The position numbers and the translations under genes are program-made. Source: Xylona heveae TC161 (Eukaryota; Ascomycota; Xylonomycetes; Xylonales; Xylonaceae). From it: DNA of 58,286 bases. The stretch is taken from assembly GCF_001619985.1 (NCBI RefSeq), contig NW_017264206.1:603315-661600 (forward strand), read 5' to 3'. Position 1 is the first letter of the stretch; each line of letters begins with the position of its first letter. Below are positions 36,645-50,235 of the stretch, piece after piece. The notes below the pieces were generated by a model. The model saw only the letters and a list, made by a program, of their open reading frames with translations. It made no database searches and was not told the origin of the DNA.

Positions 36645-39600
36645 TTAATATTTAAATAGAAAATTACTATTTAAAACTATATCAGTATTAATCTTCTCTA
36701 GTATTCTATTAAATAGTATAAAAACAAGATATAAATGAGAATAATTAGCTACAAGAAGGTCAATGATTATTAAGTCTGCTAATAGATAATAAACTAGTAG
36801 TTGTAACAAGTTATTAATTAATAGTTTGCCTAATGATCTATACACAGAGTAGATCAATGAACTAGTCAAAAAGTAGCATATTTTTGATTGATAATAGTAT
36901 ATAAATATCTATTGCAGTCAATAATTAAAGCCTGCAAGCAAGAAGTTATCTCCTGCATTTATTATATATTATTAATTTGTTATAAGATTAGTATAATTTA
37001 ACTGGCTGTACTACTTTAGTAGCCATTCATTATGTTTTATAATGTTTTAGATACCATAGTCTTAGGTAAAAGCTTTAGTAAGTTGCTGCATGAATAGACT
37101 CATGTAAGAAAGATATGATAACCTAGTTTGACTTGTAAAGTTCAATGCATTGTTATAATCTATAGCAAACTCTTGGTAGGTCAAATTGATAGATATATAA
37201 TATATATCATCTAGTACAAGAGAGAAAAAACTTGTAGACTCATCTCTAGATATATGCTCTACTCTAGAAAGAAAGCTATTCAAGAGTGATAGACACTATT
37301 CATTTAGTGATTCAAATGCTTCAATTAGTTCTAGATGCAAAAAATTCTATATGCTAGCCAGGTCAAGATAGAGAGACTGCTTGAGAATATTTTTAGCAAA
37401 TAAATATCCTATTAGATTTGATGGAAAAGCTTTATTAGTAAGTTGTTTAAAGTACATATGCTTGAATTTTCTAGCAAGTACATTGATGTTTATTAGAGTA
37501 CTATACTCATTAGCAAAGGCTGCTAGATGGACTCTAATATAAATATTTAATAGGTTAATTAAGTACAAGAATTTAGAACTTCCTTATATATATGCTTTAA
37601 CTGCTTGTTTTTCATAAGTATCATCTTTTATAGCCTTATCAATGACTGTTTTTAGACCCCTGTGCCAGCTTTTGTTGTCTTTAATATCATTAACATTGAG
37701 GTAATAATAGTCAAATCTTGTAGCATTATATATATATCTAACTAGTGCTTAAAACATACAACAAGCATATAGAATATATTAATAGAAGTGATCAAGATCA
37801 GTGTATTGTTGTAAGCTTGTCAAGCTTATGCTTTTGACAATAATAGTATAAGTAGTAATAATCTCTGCTGCAGAAGATAGGTATGTATAGAAGAATAAAT
37901 CCTGTTCTACTGCTTGCAAGTAATTGTATCTAAACCAACTAGGAAATGTGTAGGTATATAGAATTAAAAGAGTTAGTATTATAGCCCATGCTATCTTAAA
38001 GAGTAACCAGGAGTTTAGATAGAGCAATGGGCTTTAAATGCAGGGCTATCCTGCTAGAAAAGGAAATGACTAAAAAGTCTAGTTGTAAGCCAGCCTATTT
38101 TGCTTTATAAATAATGCTAAAAAGAGCAGCTCCTGTAACAGCCTTCCTACTCCTTGCTATTTAGAATGTAGTACATTATAAGGTCACTTTATTATAAGGT
38201 CCAAGGCTGGAGCAAGCTTTGCTACTGCTAGTAGGTCAAGATATAAACCAAGATTTCAAAAATGATACTGTTGGACTGTCTTTTCCATTGATACAGCTAA
38301 GTCTCTTTTCTTAATCATAGCATAGTAGTAGCATCTATTATCTACTATATTATAATTTATATTCTGGTAATTCTTGTTAGTACATAGGTAGCTTCTATAT
38401 CCTTGCTTAGTCATTTGATATAAAAAACCTTTATTGTCTGTCTGCTAAGACATGTTACTAATAAAGACTAATGTAAATGTAGATATAAATTTTTCTTTGC
38501 CAGTAATAGTCATAACCATTCTATAGTCAAGGCCTATAGCAGCTTTTATAAAGGCTACTACAAAGATTTCTATAGATATGCTATATAGACCTAGACAGAG
38601 GGTATATACATTAGCTATATTATAATATTCAAAATATAGAAGATTGACTAAAATCTAGTAGAATGCTTTGAAAGCATGATACATGTTGTGGTAAATGCCA
38701 AAATTGTTAATGAAGGTTAACAATAGTAGATTTAGCTATAATAATTATTGTAATCAATTAAACTAGCTGTGGTCAAAGGTTTCTAGTTCTAGCTCTACTT
38801 ATGTTAAGTACATTTTGAACAGTGATTGAATCTTGTCTCTTGTACTATTATATATATGGTACACAAAATCTCCATCCCTATCTGTTTCAGTGTTAGCAAC
38901 CTCAGAGTCATAGGCCTAGTCCAAAAATATAGACAGTATACTGTGTATAGATTGTAGTAGAACCTCAAGAATCCAATCCTCAAGTATTAGAAGTTTGTGC
39001 TTGTCAAATTTGTCTAGGTCAAAAATATGGCCCAGGTAACACTTTAACTTCTGGTAGTATAGCTAAATAATAGCTTGCAGCTGTATAATAATACTCCCAG
39101 GAGATTTTGTAGCATTTTGAAAGTTTTAGCCAAAGAAAATAACATGTCTCTTTGTATATCTATTTACTAGATCTATCTGTACAATGCTACCTGGAATTAT
39201 GATCTTGCTACCATTATCATAAGCATAGTTTCCAGAACATGCCCTTAAGGAAAAGCCCTAGTAGGGTGTATTCTATAGCTCTGTTAGAGAATCTAATAGC
39301 TTAGCCATGCTAAAATGCATCTTATGCACTATAGAGGTAGAAGAAAGTATAAAATGTATCAAATCTACTAGATCATACTAGTAGATCCATGAGTAACATT
39401 TGATTTGATATAGCTGTTTTGAATTGGATGGTAAAGACACCTCCTTCTTTTTAGTTACTAGTATCATTTTTCTTCTCAAGCAAAGCAATAGCAAATGACA
39501 ATAAAGTTATAGCTTTAATGTATTCAAGTATTTGGGCAGTTTGGTATGCTCAACTATTAGAGACCTTAGCATACTAAAGACTTCTCAAAGTCTTGTATAC

Positions 39601-41640
39601 TACTTTTTAAAGTAGTTATAGTATTTTGCCTAGAGACCCAAAGCCATCTGAAATTGTAGTAGTTTATTATCTTGACTTGATATATAATTTTCTTCATGTA
39701 CAATTTCATTTATATTCTTGTCAATATCATCTTGTATATTCTCATTACTATCCTTGCCTGCTTCTAAATTGTATACATAGTTGGTAAATAATATATTTTG
39801 CTTAGTTTTAGTCATGAGACCTGAAGAATTAATAAAGTCAACTATATATAGAGAATGCTCTAAATTGTCTTTGTACTACATAGCATTACTAGATTTTAAA
39901 TCCTTGTCTATCTTCTTACTACTAAGTGTTATATATTAATGTAGAGTAGAATAGTAAAACTAGGACTGTTGTGCTCTAGAAATAGATTAAACCACAAGTT
40001 AATCTCAATCTATGTTTTGAAGAGCCATGTTTGAGGTGTTTCAAGAAATGAAAATAAGGAAATGAACTATTTATTGTCAATGCCTTTTAACTTTTTTCCT
40101 GGAGGGTATATATACCATGTATTACATAAGCACTACTTTTACTTTTATTTAACTCAATTAGTGTCTTGAACAATGAGCTCAGAGTCATAATAACTAATGA
40201 ATTTACTATTGATTTAACTAAAAACCTGTTAAATACATTTACTAAACCTAAATTCTTTAAATTGTGTAGGTTGTAAGATTATCCATTCCTTTTAATCCAA
40301 TCTTGACTACAAAATAAAACAAAAAAAAATAGTACTAGATCAACTTTTCTGCAAATACACTTACCTCTCTAGTATAGAGTACCTTCTGTAACAGATTTTG
40401 CTTAAGATCAAAAGCAAAGTCTGTTACAAAATAAATATTCAAACAAGTCATTTTGAAATACTATCTTCATTTATATAAGCTACTAAATCCTCCTTAGATT
40501 TTCTTTCTTCAAGTTCCTCTTTTTTAGGTTCTTTTTCTTTAGGTTCTCCTTCATTAAATTTTCCTTCATTAGATTTTCCTTCATTAGATTCCCTTTCTAC
40601 TACTTCCTTACCCTCATTATAGTTTAACAAGTTTTCCAGGTCTAATCTCCTCTTGTGATTTAATTTGGTACCATGGTTGGCAGTAATGATATGCTGGATG
40701 AGCTTCTCTACAGTTAGTAGCCTGTGAACATTTGCTAGAGCATTAATACTACTATTCTACCTCTGTAGTTTACTATTTCTCCTAACAAACCACTTATTAA
40801 TATTGATTTTAGTATTCTTGTCTAGATTCTCAACTAGTTTGAGCTGGTTGCCATAAAAGTACTCTAGGTTTAACTTGGCCATGACTGACAGAATTGCTTT
40901 GATTAGATTCTTTATCATGACTTCATCATTGAAGGTATCTTTGATATAGAGTTTAGTAACTTCAACTAGGAATTCTTGTCCAATGTGTTGAACACAGTCA
41001 ATTGCTTGTACACCAAGATAATAAGAGAGTGGTAGGTTGAATAAAACTATAGTATAACAGAAGTAATATAGGTTTAGTCTGCAGCTGTTTATCATATAGG
41101 AGCATATTAGAATTTTGGCTTTCTTATAAATTCATTGATTAGTTTGTCCTGCTTAATATAATTAAGATAAGACCTAAAAATTCAGGCATCTATCTTGAGT
41201 AATTCTAACACCTCAAAGATCAAGAGTTGCTGGGCCAGATATGCAACCTAAATGATCATTTTGTACTGCTTCTGAATTATGATCTTGCTAACTAATTTTA
41301 GCAGGCACTTTATCTTTGGTGACTTTCTACAAATTTGTGCTAGGATTTTTATCTAGTCTGACTCCTCTAGAACTTCATACTTAGTATATTTCTGCTTTAC
41401 TACTTTCATCTACTGCTACAAGAAATTGAGTTTCTCCAACTACTTGAGTACTGATTTAGCTTTGATTAAGCTACAAATGTAAAAAAATCTGATCCAAGTT
41501 GTGGTTAGCATGAGCCTTTGTAGAATCTCTATGTTGATTTTAATTTTTTGCTCTTTACTACCCTCTACTTGTTCTATGCTAGCTCTTGCCTCATCCTTAT
41601 CTTTTTTGTATAATTTTCTAATAAACCATGTATAAAAATC
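36645..41640 (-). mobile_element. Large tnp2/CACTA-like DNA transposon remnant (tentative family)
   Basis: Many minus-strand frame pieces have coherent order. N-terminal part: LNLYYFCYTIVLFNLPLSYY (about 41,080) and an acidic/basic Glu-Lys-rich repeat region (40,450-40,630). Middle: FSMAKLLDSLTEL, then GSIVQIDLVN, then INNFGIYHNMYHAFKAFY (about 38,680), IANVYTLCLGLY, and TDNKGFLYQMTKQGYRSYLC. C-terminal part: AKLAPALDLIIK, then NINVLARKFKHMYFKQLTN (37,460). The IDDFGxxRNMYRAxxAFY...NVxxLTLGPHG...NxGFxxxxxxxGCR pattern is, as I recall, that of large fungal tnp2/Plavaka-type CACTA-like transposases. Stops interrupt it at former Gln and Trp codons. Terminal repeats were not found. The piece right of 41,100 may belong to a separate gene of the same element. 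Confidence 0.5.
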
Positions 41641-41869
41641 ATTATACTATTGATTGATTGTTTATTCTGCATGCAGCCCTAAAGCTATGGCAAGATCTAT
41701 AGTTTAAATATATAAAATGTGTATTGAACTTTTGGAAATCCCTCTAGAATCAGTGAAGCTGATACTAGATGTTATTTATCAATATAAAACAAAAGAAAAT
41801 TAGGAAAATAATAAAAATAGACAAAGTAAGAGTAATAAAAGTAATAAAAGAGAGTTAAAGTTTGGTTTT

Positions 41870-44800
41870 TTTTTTTGGTTTTGGTTTTTTGATTTTGGAA
41901 ATTTCAAGGAGTATTTTCATCTTAAAGCCTACCCCAGTCTCATAATGTTTCTTGTTGATGTTGTTTTTTTTGATGTAGTAATCATGTTCTTGATGCTATT
42001 TTAGTAGTATCTAGATATTCTAGTAAGTGGTTCCAGTTTTTTCCAGTATATAATATTTTCAAAGTAAGAACTTTTTCCTTTACTTTTTGTAGTAAAACTT
42101 TTTTAGCTTCTTTTGTTTGAGAGCAAGACAGTAATAGATAAGCTGGACTCTGAATAAAGTTACAGATAGAGCTACATTTTTTTAACTTATATATAGATAG
42201 CCTGTATAAGTAGAATTTGAAGTAACCATGTCCTATCTTGAGTTAAATGGTAGTTGTAACTAGTTTTCTTCTAAGGTCTTGGTATTCCTCAAATAGCTTC
42301 TAGTGTAGAAGGGTTTAAAACTGTTTATAATGTTTTTTTTAGAAGTAGATTGCCATTGGTAAATCTATTGCTCAAGAATAAGTTTTTTCAACTTTTTTTC
42401 AAGTAGCTGTATGAAGTATATGCATTCTTGTATGATTTATTGGTATATATTATTTTATGTTTGGCTACTTTATCTGCTTTTTTATTTCCTAGTATTCTTT
42501 GATGTCCTGGAACCTATTGAAGATAGATTTAAATATTATTGTCTTTGAAGACTTGAATAGCAGAAAAGATTTGTAGTAGTAGTTGTTGTCCAGATCCAGC
42601 TATAGGGTATTGTATTGTATCTAAGATACTTTAATTGTCTATAAATATCCAGATAGCTTTAAGGTTTATAATTGATCTATATGCTATCCATTCTATTGCT
42701 TTAGTTAAAGCAAAAAGTTCTACATCATAGATTTTTATATATGAGCCCAGATGCCAAGAAAAAGTATATGTGTCTTGACAGTATATAATATAACATCCTG
42801 CTTCTGCTATTGTTTATAGTGATTTATCTATATATACTATACAATTTTCTTCTGGAATTTGCCTTTAAAGAGTGTTTAGTATTGTTTGATGTTTTTCTAT
42901 CATATCAAACTTGGAGTGCTTGTTTTTGATGATAGATATAGCTGGAAATTGTTTCCATGGAGGTCATTCAGTTATTGTATAAGATTCTAGCTCTAGTGTA
43001 ATAGATAAAATAGTAGCTAACTTAGCTAGTATTTTTATATATTGAGTAGAATATGCTTTTGATTTTGACTGAGTAGGTTGTTGATTCCAGTCTAGGTACT
43101 TGGTAGTATCTATATCTTGTCTTATTTGTGATATTGAAGGAAATTCTTTGGGAGTTTTTTGTCTAAGTAGATATAACAAGCATAGTATAGTTATTCTCAA
43201 TGTATATTTATAGCTGTGAAGTTCTAGCCTGAGGTTGACAGGTAATAAACATGCTTTTATCTCTATAGCTTGTATAGGACTTGTTTTAAAGCATCTAAGA
43301 ATCTTTCTTAAGGCTTGATTTTGAAGTTTTTGAAAGAAGTTCTTGTAGTTTATTTGTTGTTTCTACCAGATTGGAAATCTAAAGTCACTAATAAATGTAG
43401 TACAAGCTTTGTATAAGGTAATTCCAGCTAGAACAGACATTTTTTTTTTGATCCAAGTAGTCTACTTAGGCTGTGAAAGGCTCTTGTAGCTGCTGTTACT
43501 TTTCTAGTAATATATTCTTTAAAAGATAGTTTGAAATCAAACCAAATTCCTAACTATTTAACACAGGTACTAGGAACTATTATAGTTCCATTTGGTAGTG
43601 TACATGTAGCTTGGCTTAGTGTTTTTATTCTTTGAAAGTAAATAAACTCTGTTTTTGTATCATCAAATACAATAGCATTTTCTTCTCTCTAGATAAAGGC
43701 TAGTTTAGTAATTTCCTTAAGAATTAAATAGTTAGCTATAGGTATAGCTCCTTGAACTACTATAGCTATATTATCAATATAGCTAGGTAGTTTAACTATA
43801 GGGAATCTATCTTGGATATAGTTAAATAGAAATCTTAAGTATAATAAAAATAAGATAGGTAATAGAGGTGAGCCTTGTGGAATTCCAGTATTGATAGCTG
43901 TCATAGATTGTTATTATCCATCAAAAGCTAAACTAATTTGTTTTTGTATCATAAAGCATTTTGTCTAGTTAAATACTACTTTTGGTAGTTAAAATTGTTG
44001 TAGAACTTGTAGTAGTTGTATAGTTGAAACATGGTCAAATGCTCCTTTTATACCTAAGAATAAGTAGAATAAAACTTGTTTTTAATTCCAAGCTTCTTGA
44101 ATATCATGGGTAAGCATTATAGCTATATCTATAGCTAATCTTTGTTTTCTACCTTTCATTTACTTTTGATATAATAAATCTTGACTATCTCCTAGATAGG
44201 ATAATCTGATAGCTATAATCTTTTCTAAAATCTTGCCTAAGCAGTTAAGGAGTGTAATTATTCTATATACTTTTGGTTAAGTATAGTCAGGCTTTGATGG
44301 TTTCTTTAGTACTGCTCCTATGCCTTGTCTCCAGCTAATAGAATAATATTCTTGGTTTAATAGTAGTTGATATACTAGAGTAAACTATCTTAGAATGTAT
44401 TGGAATGCTCTTTGAATGATTGCAAAAGATAATTGATCAGGTTCTGGAGCCTTTTTTAGAGCAAAAGTTTAAATAGCATGCTTGATTTCTTGTTGAGTAA
44501 TCTTTGGCCAAGAGTATGTTTAAGCCTTATATTGAACTTCTATAGTTCCTTGACTTGTAGATAGTGTAGAAAATAAAGTAGTTAAGAAAGCTGAACATTT
44601 TCCTTCAAAAGTAGTTTTTAAAGTAGCTGGTTCTTGAATAAGAGAAAGTTTTTCTACTTTTCTTGAGTTAATATAGTGATATGCTTTGAAAACATCAGTT
44701 TTTTTAGCATTTGTTAGAAAGTTTGTTTAGAATATTTCTTTAGCTTGTCTAATACTTCTAAAAAAACTGTTTCTTTTGGTAGTATATTTTTTCCATAAAA

Positions 44801-45827
44801 CTTGACTTTTGTTTTACTTTTATTATCTCTTTGCTTGAGCTACTTTAGTTTTTTGAAATGATAGTTGATCATTCCACCATGGTTTAGATCTTGAAGATAG
44901 TTTAAATTGAGGAATAGATCTTTAGCATGCTATTTTAATAGTATGTTGTAATGTATATGCTATTTCTTCTAGCTTAGTAGTTGAAATTGTATCTTTTAGT
45001 AAATCTTTTTGTAGTTGATCTAAATAATACTTTTCTTGCTCCTGGATTATATTTTAAAAGATTTTCTAGTTAGTCTTATTAACATTGAAAGAAGTATGTA
45101 TAAGATAAATAACTTCTTTTAATTTTGCTCTTTTTAATATAAATTTAATTGCTTCATGATCTAATACTGTTGCCTAGTCTTCAAGTATTTGTCAATCTTG
45201 TATATAAAGATATAGATTGAGTGTAGAAAATGCTAGATCCAATACTGAAAAAGTATTTCTTTGATTTCCAAGATAAGTTATTAAATCAAAAGTATTTATC
45301 AAGAGAAATTAATATTGTGTAAGCTATATAACTAGTACATCTGCTCTAATAGAAGTAGTTTTTATAGAGTTCTATCATATATAGTATGCATTCAAATCTC
45401 TACAGATAAGTATTCTAGATCATGGTTGTATATTGTATAATAGTCTTTTTATTATCTATAGAGAAGGTGTTGTGTTTTGTTAAGCTTCATTATAGATATT
45501 AATAATAAATATTAGTAAAATAGTAGTGCTTTGTACTTGTAAAATAAAACAATCTTTATCTTGAATCATTGTTTCAATAGTACATTGTAGGTCTGGTTTA
45601 AGCTTTATAATAAAAGCTAATACTCTAGATTTTTTTGATAATGATAAAGGAAATATTGTTGTAAATGAAGGATATAATATAGTAGTATTGTTTGGTTCAA
45701 TCCAGGATTTTTATAGTAAAAGAATGTTTGTTGAAGATGTTGCTAGATCTAGACATATATACATAACATTAATAGATCTAATACAATTGTATTAGACTAT
45801 TTGAATATCTGTTGAATTTCTATTCAT
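41870..45827 (-). pseudogene. LINE ORF2 (endonuclease, RT, RNase H), left copy
   Basis: Mirror of the right-hand ORF2. The longest open piece is the RT fingers/palm segment at 43,904-43,689 (TGIPQGSPLLPILFLLYLRF, then SYIDNIAIVV; the YxDD box reads YIDN). The 3' part, absent from the right copy because of the window edge, continues to about 41,870. Confidence 0.8.
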
Positions 45828-47308
45828 TAATATTTTATGGCAAAATAGTCTGTAGTTGATGTAGTTAGTAATAAGACTTGGTATATAGAGCATTCTTTTA
45901 CATTGGCCTTGTGACTTTCTAAACAGTTACTACATTTAATAATGCTATAAAAACAGGTCTTGCCTATAGTTGGTGGAGAACATATTGTACATATATGTTG
46001 TTTTGTATTATGTAGTTCTGCACAGATTTAACATTTTGCTTCTTTGGTACATCTAGTATGTTAATGTCCAAATTGTTGACATTTAAAGCATTGGTTTGTT
46101 GGTTTATTGTCTTCATATTTAACTATTCTAGCTAATAGTCTAGCTATAAAAAGTCTGTTTCTTAAGGCTTGCTTAGCTTCTTGTTCTGTTTTGAAAGCTA
46201 GTACCAGAGAAGAATGTTCCTTGTATTGTCTTGTTTTTATAGATATAATCCAAGTAGGTAAACATGCAAGTTTTAGACCTTTGTTATATATTTCAAGTTC
46301 TTCTTGAATTGCTTATAATTCTTGAGGTTCTTGAAATACTTTGTAGAAATTCCATGAGCAACTATTTTGTGCTACTTCTCATCTTTTGCAATTTGTGTTA
46401 CTTCTAGTTCAGAGGCCCAGATAGCTTTATATTATAATAGTTAATAAGTTGTATTGTTTTGATGGGTTATTAAGACAATATTTGTCTTTGACTGAGATTG
46501 AATAATACTTGCTACTGGTAAATCATTGATTTTTACTTTTTTAAGTTTTTTGTTAATCTAGTTCCTGATTTTCATAGCATTGAAAGGATTTGGCATCTGT
46601 TTAAGAATAACAATTACTCTCCTATCTCTAAAAGTAATAATTGGTTTAATTACTTCTTTAGTTTTAGTCTTAGCTTTTGAGACTGTAGTCCATGAATTGT
46701 CCTTTGTGCTAGGTCTTTTAGCTATAAAAGCATATGTTGTAGATGGCTTTGATTTTTGATTGACAGGCTGGAATTGAAAAGTAGTTGGTAATGTAGTTTG
46801 TTTAATTGCTTGTTGTTCAGTAGTTGTTTAAAGTATTTGATCAAGCTTTGTAGTAATTTCAGTTTTAAATTATTGAAATTCTACTTTTGAAACTTGCTCT
46901 TGACTTTTTATTAATAAAATATCTTGTTCCATGACTTGAAAACTTTTTTTTTCTTGAATAGCTTGTAGTAGCTGGTTAATGTTTTGAATATCTTGAGTTG
47001 TTTGTTGTTAAAAGTTTTTGGAAATAGTTAGTGTAGTTAAGCTTTGAAGTAGTTGTTGGTTTTGTTTAACTACCATTTGGATTTTTTCCTTTATAGTAGT
47101 GTTGATAGCTTGATATTTTTTTCTTTTTTAAGTGTAGCTGTCTTGGTTTTAGAGTTGAAGATTCTTGTAGTACTTGGACTAAAAAATCTATATCTAGCTC
47201 TTTCTCAATTGATTTGATAGTTAAAGCCATCTTGACTAAAGTATTTTCAATCAAAGCAATAGAAGATAGTGGTGAAGATAGAAAGTTTATTGTAGGTGTC
47301 CAACTCAT
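45827..47308 (-). pseudogene. LINE ORF1 (gag-like, zinc knuckles), left copy
   Basis: Mirror of 52,983-54,464. Begins MSWTPTINFLSS, runs through a Gln-rich coiled-coil-like region, a DNSWTTVSKA segment and an RNA-binding-like segment (FRDRRVIVILKQ), and ends with CCHC-type knuckles. One frame change after about 80 codons and repeated stops break it. Confidence 0.8.
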
Positions 47309-48055
47309 ACCCTTTCAAAGAACAAGTCCTGCCTTCAGACTTACTCTTTGCTACCTCCCTGAATTACTTTCTCAAGAAGTAAGACTTTACTTACAGGTAT
47401 TCTCCAAGCCTTACTCCTTGCTACCAAGGTTATACTTACTCTTCTTTACTAAATTATGGTATAAACCAAGCCTAGTCTATACTTAATCTAGTGGAAATCC
47501 AGTCTAGGTTTTGGTCTACAATCTATCTTTTATAACTAGGTATAGCTCTCTCAAGTCTTGATTGTCAAGGTTGCCAAGAGTTTACTATTCTAGATGTAAA
47601 AGAGTCCAGCCAAGATTAATATTTTTCTTTCTCTAAAAGCAAGAAAACTTGGCTCTTACTTCTAGAGTTTTACCTAGCTAGTAGGGATTAAAAAAGTTTC
47701 TTTAAACAGTAGTTTAAGGAGTACTAAATTAATTTTGTAGCTACTAGTTGTACTTTATAAAGGCTTCTGCTTTTTACAAAGTACTAGGTGTATTAGATCT
47801 TTAAGGAAAGAGGCCTCTAATACAGCTAAAAGCTAGGATAAAATACTAGAATATAGTGTTTTAGAGCCTAACTTTGTATTTTTGGTTCTTGGTATATATA
47901 TTTTTTTTTTAAAAATAAAGCAAATAATTAATAGCAGAAATAAATGAAAAACTTACTCTTTCCAGAATCTACAAAGGCAGTTTGTTCCAGGTCCTAGAAG
48001 GTACAAAATTAAATACAAAAATAGTTCAAAAACAAAAGAAAATCCAGGTCCAGGT

Positions 48056-48511
48056 CCAGGTCCAGAAAGGTAATACAAAACCAAATACAAATTTTTATCA
48101 AAACTTAATAATGTAATTTATACAAATGAAATTGACAAAGAATTAATGGTGTTATGAGGGGAAATTACCTAACTTCTAGTATAAAGCACTCTGAAGAGAA
48201 TGTCTTATAACTAGGCAACCAGGAGGTCTACCTACACAAATAATAATGGAAAATAGAGTGTAAAGCAAATAAAATCAGAAACAACTTGCAGAAATAGAAT
48301 TGAAAAAGGATTGATAGTATTATAAAGGGGAAGGTATTTTGTAATACAAAAAGTATAAAAACTTCAACACTTAATAACTCAACAACAAACAATGATAATA
48401 ATAAAATTCAAAATGAAATACAATATTCTTGCATATAAAAAACAGTAAACAAGTTTTAAAAAAGATTCAACAAGGATTGGTAGAGTTGCAGAGAGGGTAA
48501 AAATTTTTCAC
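48056..48511 (-). repeat. Tandem monomers in the LINE 5' region, left copy
   Basis: Mirror image of 51,780-52,235. Three diverged direct copies, about 160-170 bp apart, of a block with CCCTCTNTG/CCCCTTTATAA followed by an AATC(C/T)TT core. Confidence 0.55.
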
Positions 48512-48840
48512 TTAGTAGTATAGTACTTAGCATCTAGAATTTAGGATGCAAAAGAACTATAACCACTAGTGATTTTTTTTGTGAATTTGGATAAATTAAA
48601 TAAAATAAGTAGATAAATATATAAAACAAGTTTGGAGTAAATAAAATAAGATTTAGTTGAGTAGTAAGGAAAGAAATTTTTTTTTTCTTGTTTTCAAAAT
48701 AAAGAAAATTTCAAACTCTTATAATTCCATTAGTTTTAACTTAAATAAAGTCAATCAAGATGGAATTAAGAGCCTAAAAAGTTCTCTTTAATTTAAATCA
48801 ATTTGTACTTGATTTAAAGTTCTATTGGTAGAGATAGAGG

Positions 48841-49189
48841 AGGATTTGCTCTTGAGCTTTCTATATCTATTTGAGGTCCAGGTCTAGTTGATTTTTGCAT
48901 CTTTGTATTAATTATAAGGCATTAAACAATATAACAATTAAAAATTACTACCTGTTACTACTAGTTAAAGAAATTTTTAATTGCCTTAGTAGCATGAAAA
49001 TATTTATTAAACTAAACTTACAAAATACATACTACTATATATATATCAAGAAAAATAACAAGTAGAAAACTATATTTTATACTCATTATAACTTATTTAA
49101 ATATATAGTAATACTATTTAAACTTACAAATATACTAGTAATATTCTAAATATATATAAATGAAGCTTTGGCAGGCCTCTTAAATAATA
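48841..49189. other. Left part of the palindrome spacer
   Basis: AT-rich, no recognised coding content. It may belong to the gypsy element that follows. Confidence 0.4.
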
Positions 49190-49853
49190 TTTATATTATA
49201 TATATAGATAACATTCTTTTATATAGTAAAACAAAAGAAAAGCATGAGTAGTATATACAAGTAGTATTTAAAAGACTATATAAATATAAACTATTTATAA
49301 AACTATTAAAATATAAATTCTTTAAGACTTTTATATCATTTCTTAGATTTACTATTATTACTACTAGAGTAGAGATAGACAAAAGCAGGCTAAAAGTCAT
49401 AAAAAATTAGCTAATTCTTAAAAGTTTTTATAATATCTAAGTCTTCTTGAGATTTATAAACTTTTATTAATAATTCATTACTCTATAGTTAAAAATTATA
49501 CTACTACTAATAAAATACTTGAAAGGCATAAAAAATAGAAAAAAACTAGGAAAATTAGAATGGTCTATTATAGTAAACTAGGCATTTAATAAGCTAAAAG
49601 CATGCTTTACAACAATATTAATTTTATAATATTTCAATTCTAAACTACTAATTTATCTAGAAACAAATACTTTAGGAAAAAAAATAAGAGTAATTTTGTC
49701 CTAGTAAAGTAATAAAATAATTAAGAGTATAGGAAGTACATGGTACCTTATAGTATTTTGGTTAAGAAAACTAAATCAAGTAGAACAAAACTATAATATA
49801 TATAATCTAAAACTTTTAGCAATCATAAATGCCTTCAAAAAATGATAACACTA
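49190..49853 (+). mobile_element. Ty3/gypsy LTR retrotransposon fragment (fossil)
   Basis: Plus-strand similarity to the end of the reverse transcriptase and the start of the RNase H region of Ty3/gypsy elements. It is broken, with about ten or more breaks, and lacks gag, protease, integrase and identifiable LTRs. It is cut at 49,853 by a TIR-type unit. Heavy C-to-T style mutation suggests an insertion that is old relative to the mutation process. Confidence 0.75.
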
Positions 49854-50093
49854 CTTACATACAAATAGTATAAATTTTTAAATTATTTAAAATTATTTTT
49901 TATTTAAAAAATATTTTTTAATTAAAACATTTAATATTTTATATTATATAAATAAATTTCAATTATTAATCTAATACTAATAATTTTAAATAATTTTAAA
50001 TTTTTTTAAAATTTTTGTAAATTAATTTAAATAATTTAAATATAATAAAAAATAAAAAATTTAAAAAAATAAAAAAATAATTAATTTTCTATT

Positions 50094-50163
50094 TGGGACT
50101 AGCTTACTTTATAAACTAGTCTAATTTTAGAGCTCAATATTATACCATTGAGCTAGAAGTACC
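50094..50163 (-). repeat. tRNA-like segment 2 in unit B (box A)
   Basis: On the minus strand it starts GGTACTTCTAGCTCAATGGT. TAGCTCAATGGT (50,144-50,155) fits the RNA polymerase III box A consensus. AGCTCAA pairs with TTGAGCT in a D-arm-like hairpin. Matching segments lie in unit A (box A at 35,683-35,694, mutated) and unit C (34,134-34,145). Confidence 0.55.
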
Positions 50164-50235
50164 TTTTTTCTAAAAATAGTTTAAGATAAAAAATATATAT
50201 AGTAGAAAAAAATAAAAAAAATAAAAAAAAAAATT

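Larger units (their letters stand above)
41655..48840 (-). mobile_element. Tad1-clade LINE, left copy
   Basis: A non-LTR retrotransposon of about 7.2 kb on the minus strand: 5' end at 48,840, 5' region to about 47,310, ORF1 (47,308-45,827), ORF2 with endonuclease, reverse transcriptase and RNase H (45,827 to about 41,870), and a 3' untranslated region ending near 41,655. Not functional as read, because both ORFs contain many TAA and TAG stops, mainly at expected Gln and Trp codons. It interrupts or abuts the tnp2-like element. Bases 42,005-48,840 match the right copy without any offset. Confidence 0.85.
42005..48840 (-). repeat. Inverted repeat, left arm (at least 6,836 bp)
   Basis: Each position x in this arm pairs with 100,291 minus x in 51,451-58,286. 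Six separate frame segments with the same protein sequence in both arms obey this sum exactly, so there is no length difference anywhere, and stretches compared base by base are identical. The inner border is exact: after gagatagagg the arms diverge. Confidence 0.95.

Noticed and set aside
36645-41640. Starship captain (DUF3435 tyrosine recombinase) or Crypton
   Set aside because: None of the remembered DUF3435 landmarks were seen; the blocks fit a tnp2-like transposase better.
49191-49400. Minus-strand frame of 69 aa
   Set aside because: Antisense to the gypsy reverse-transcriptase similarity.
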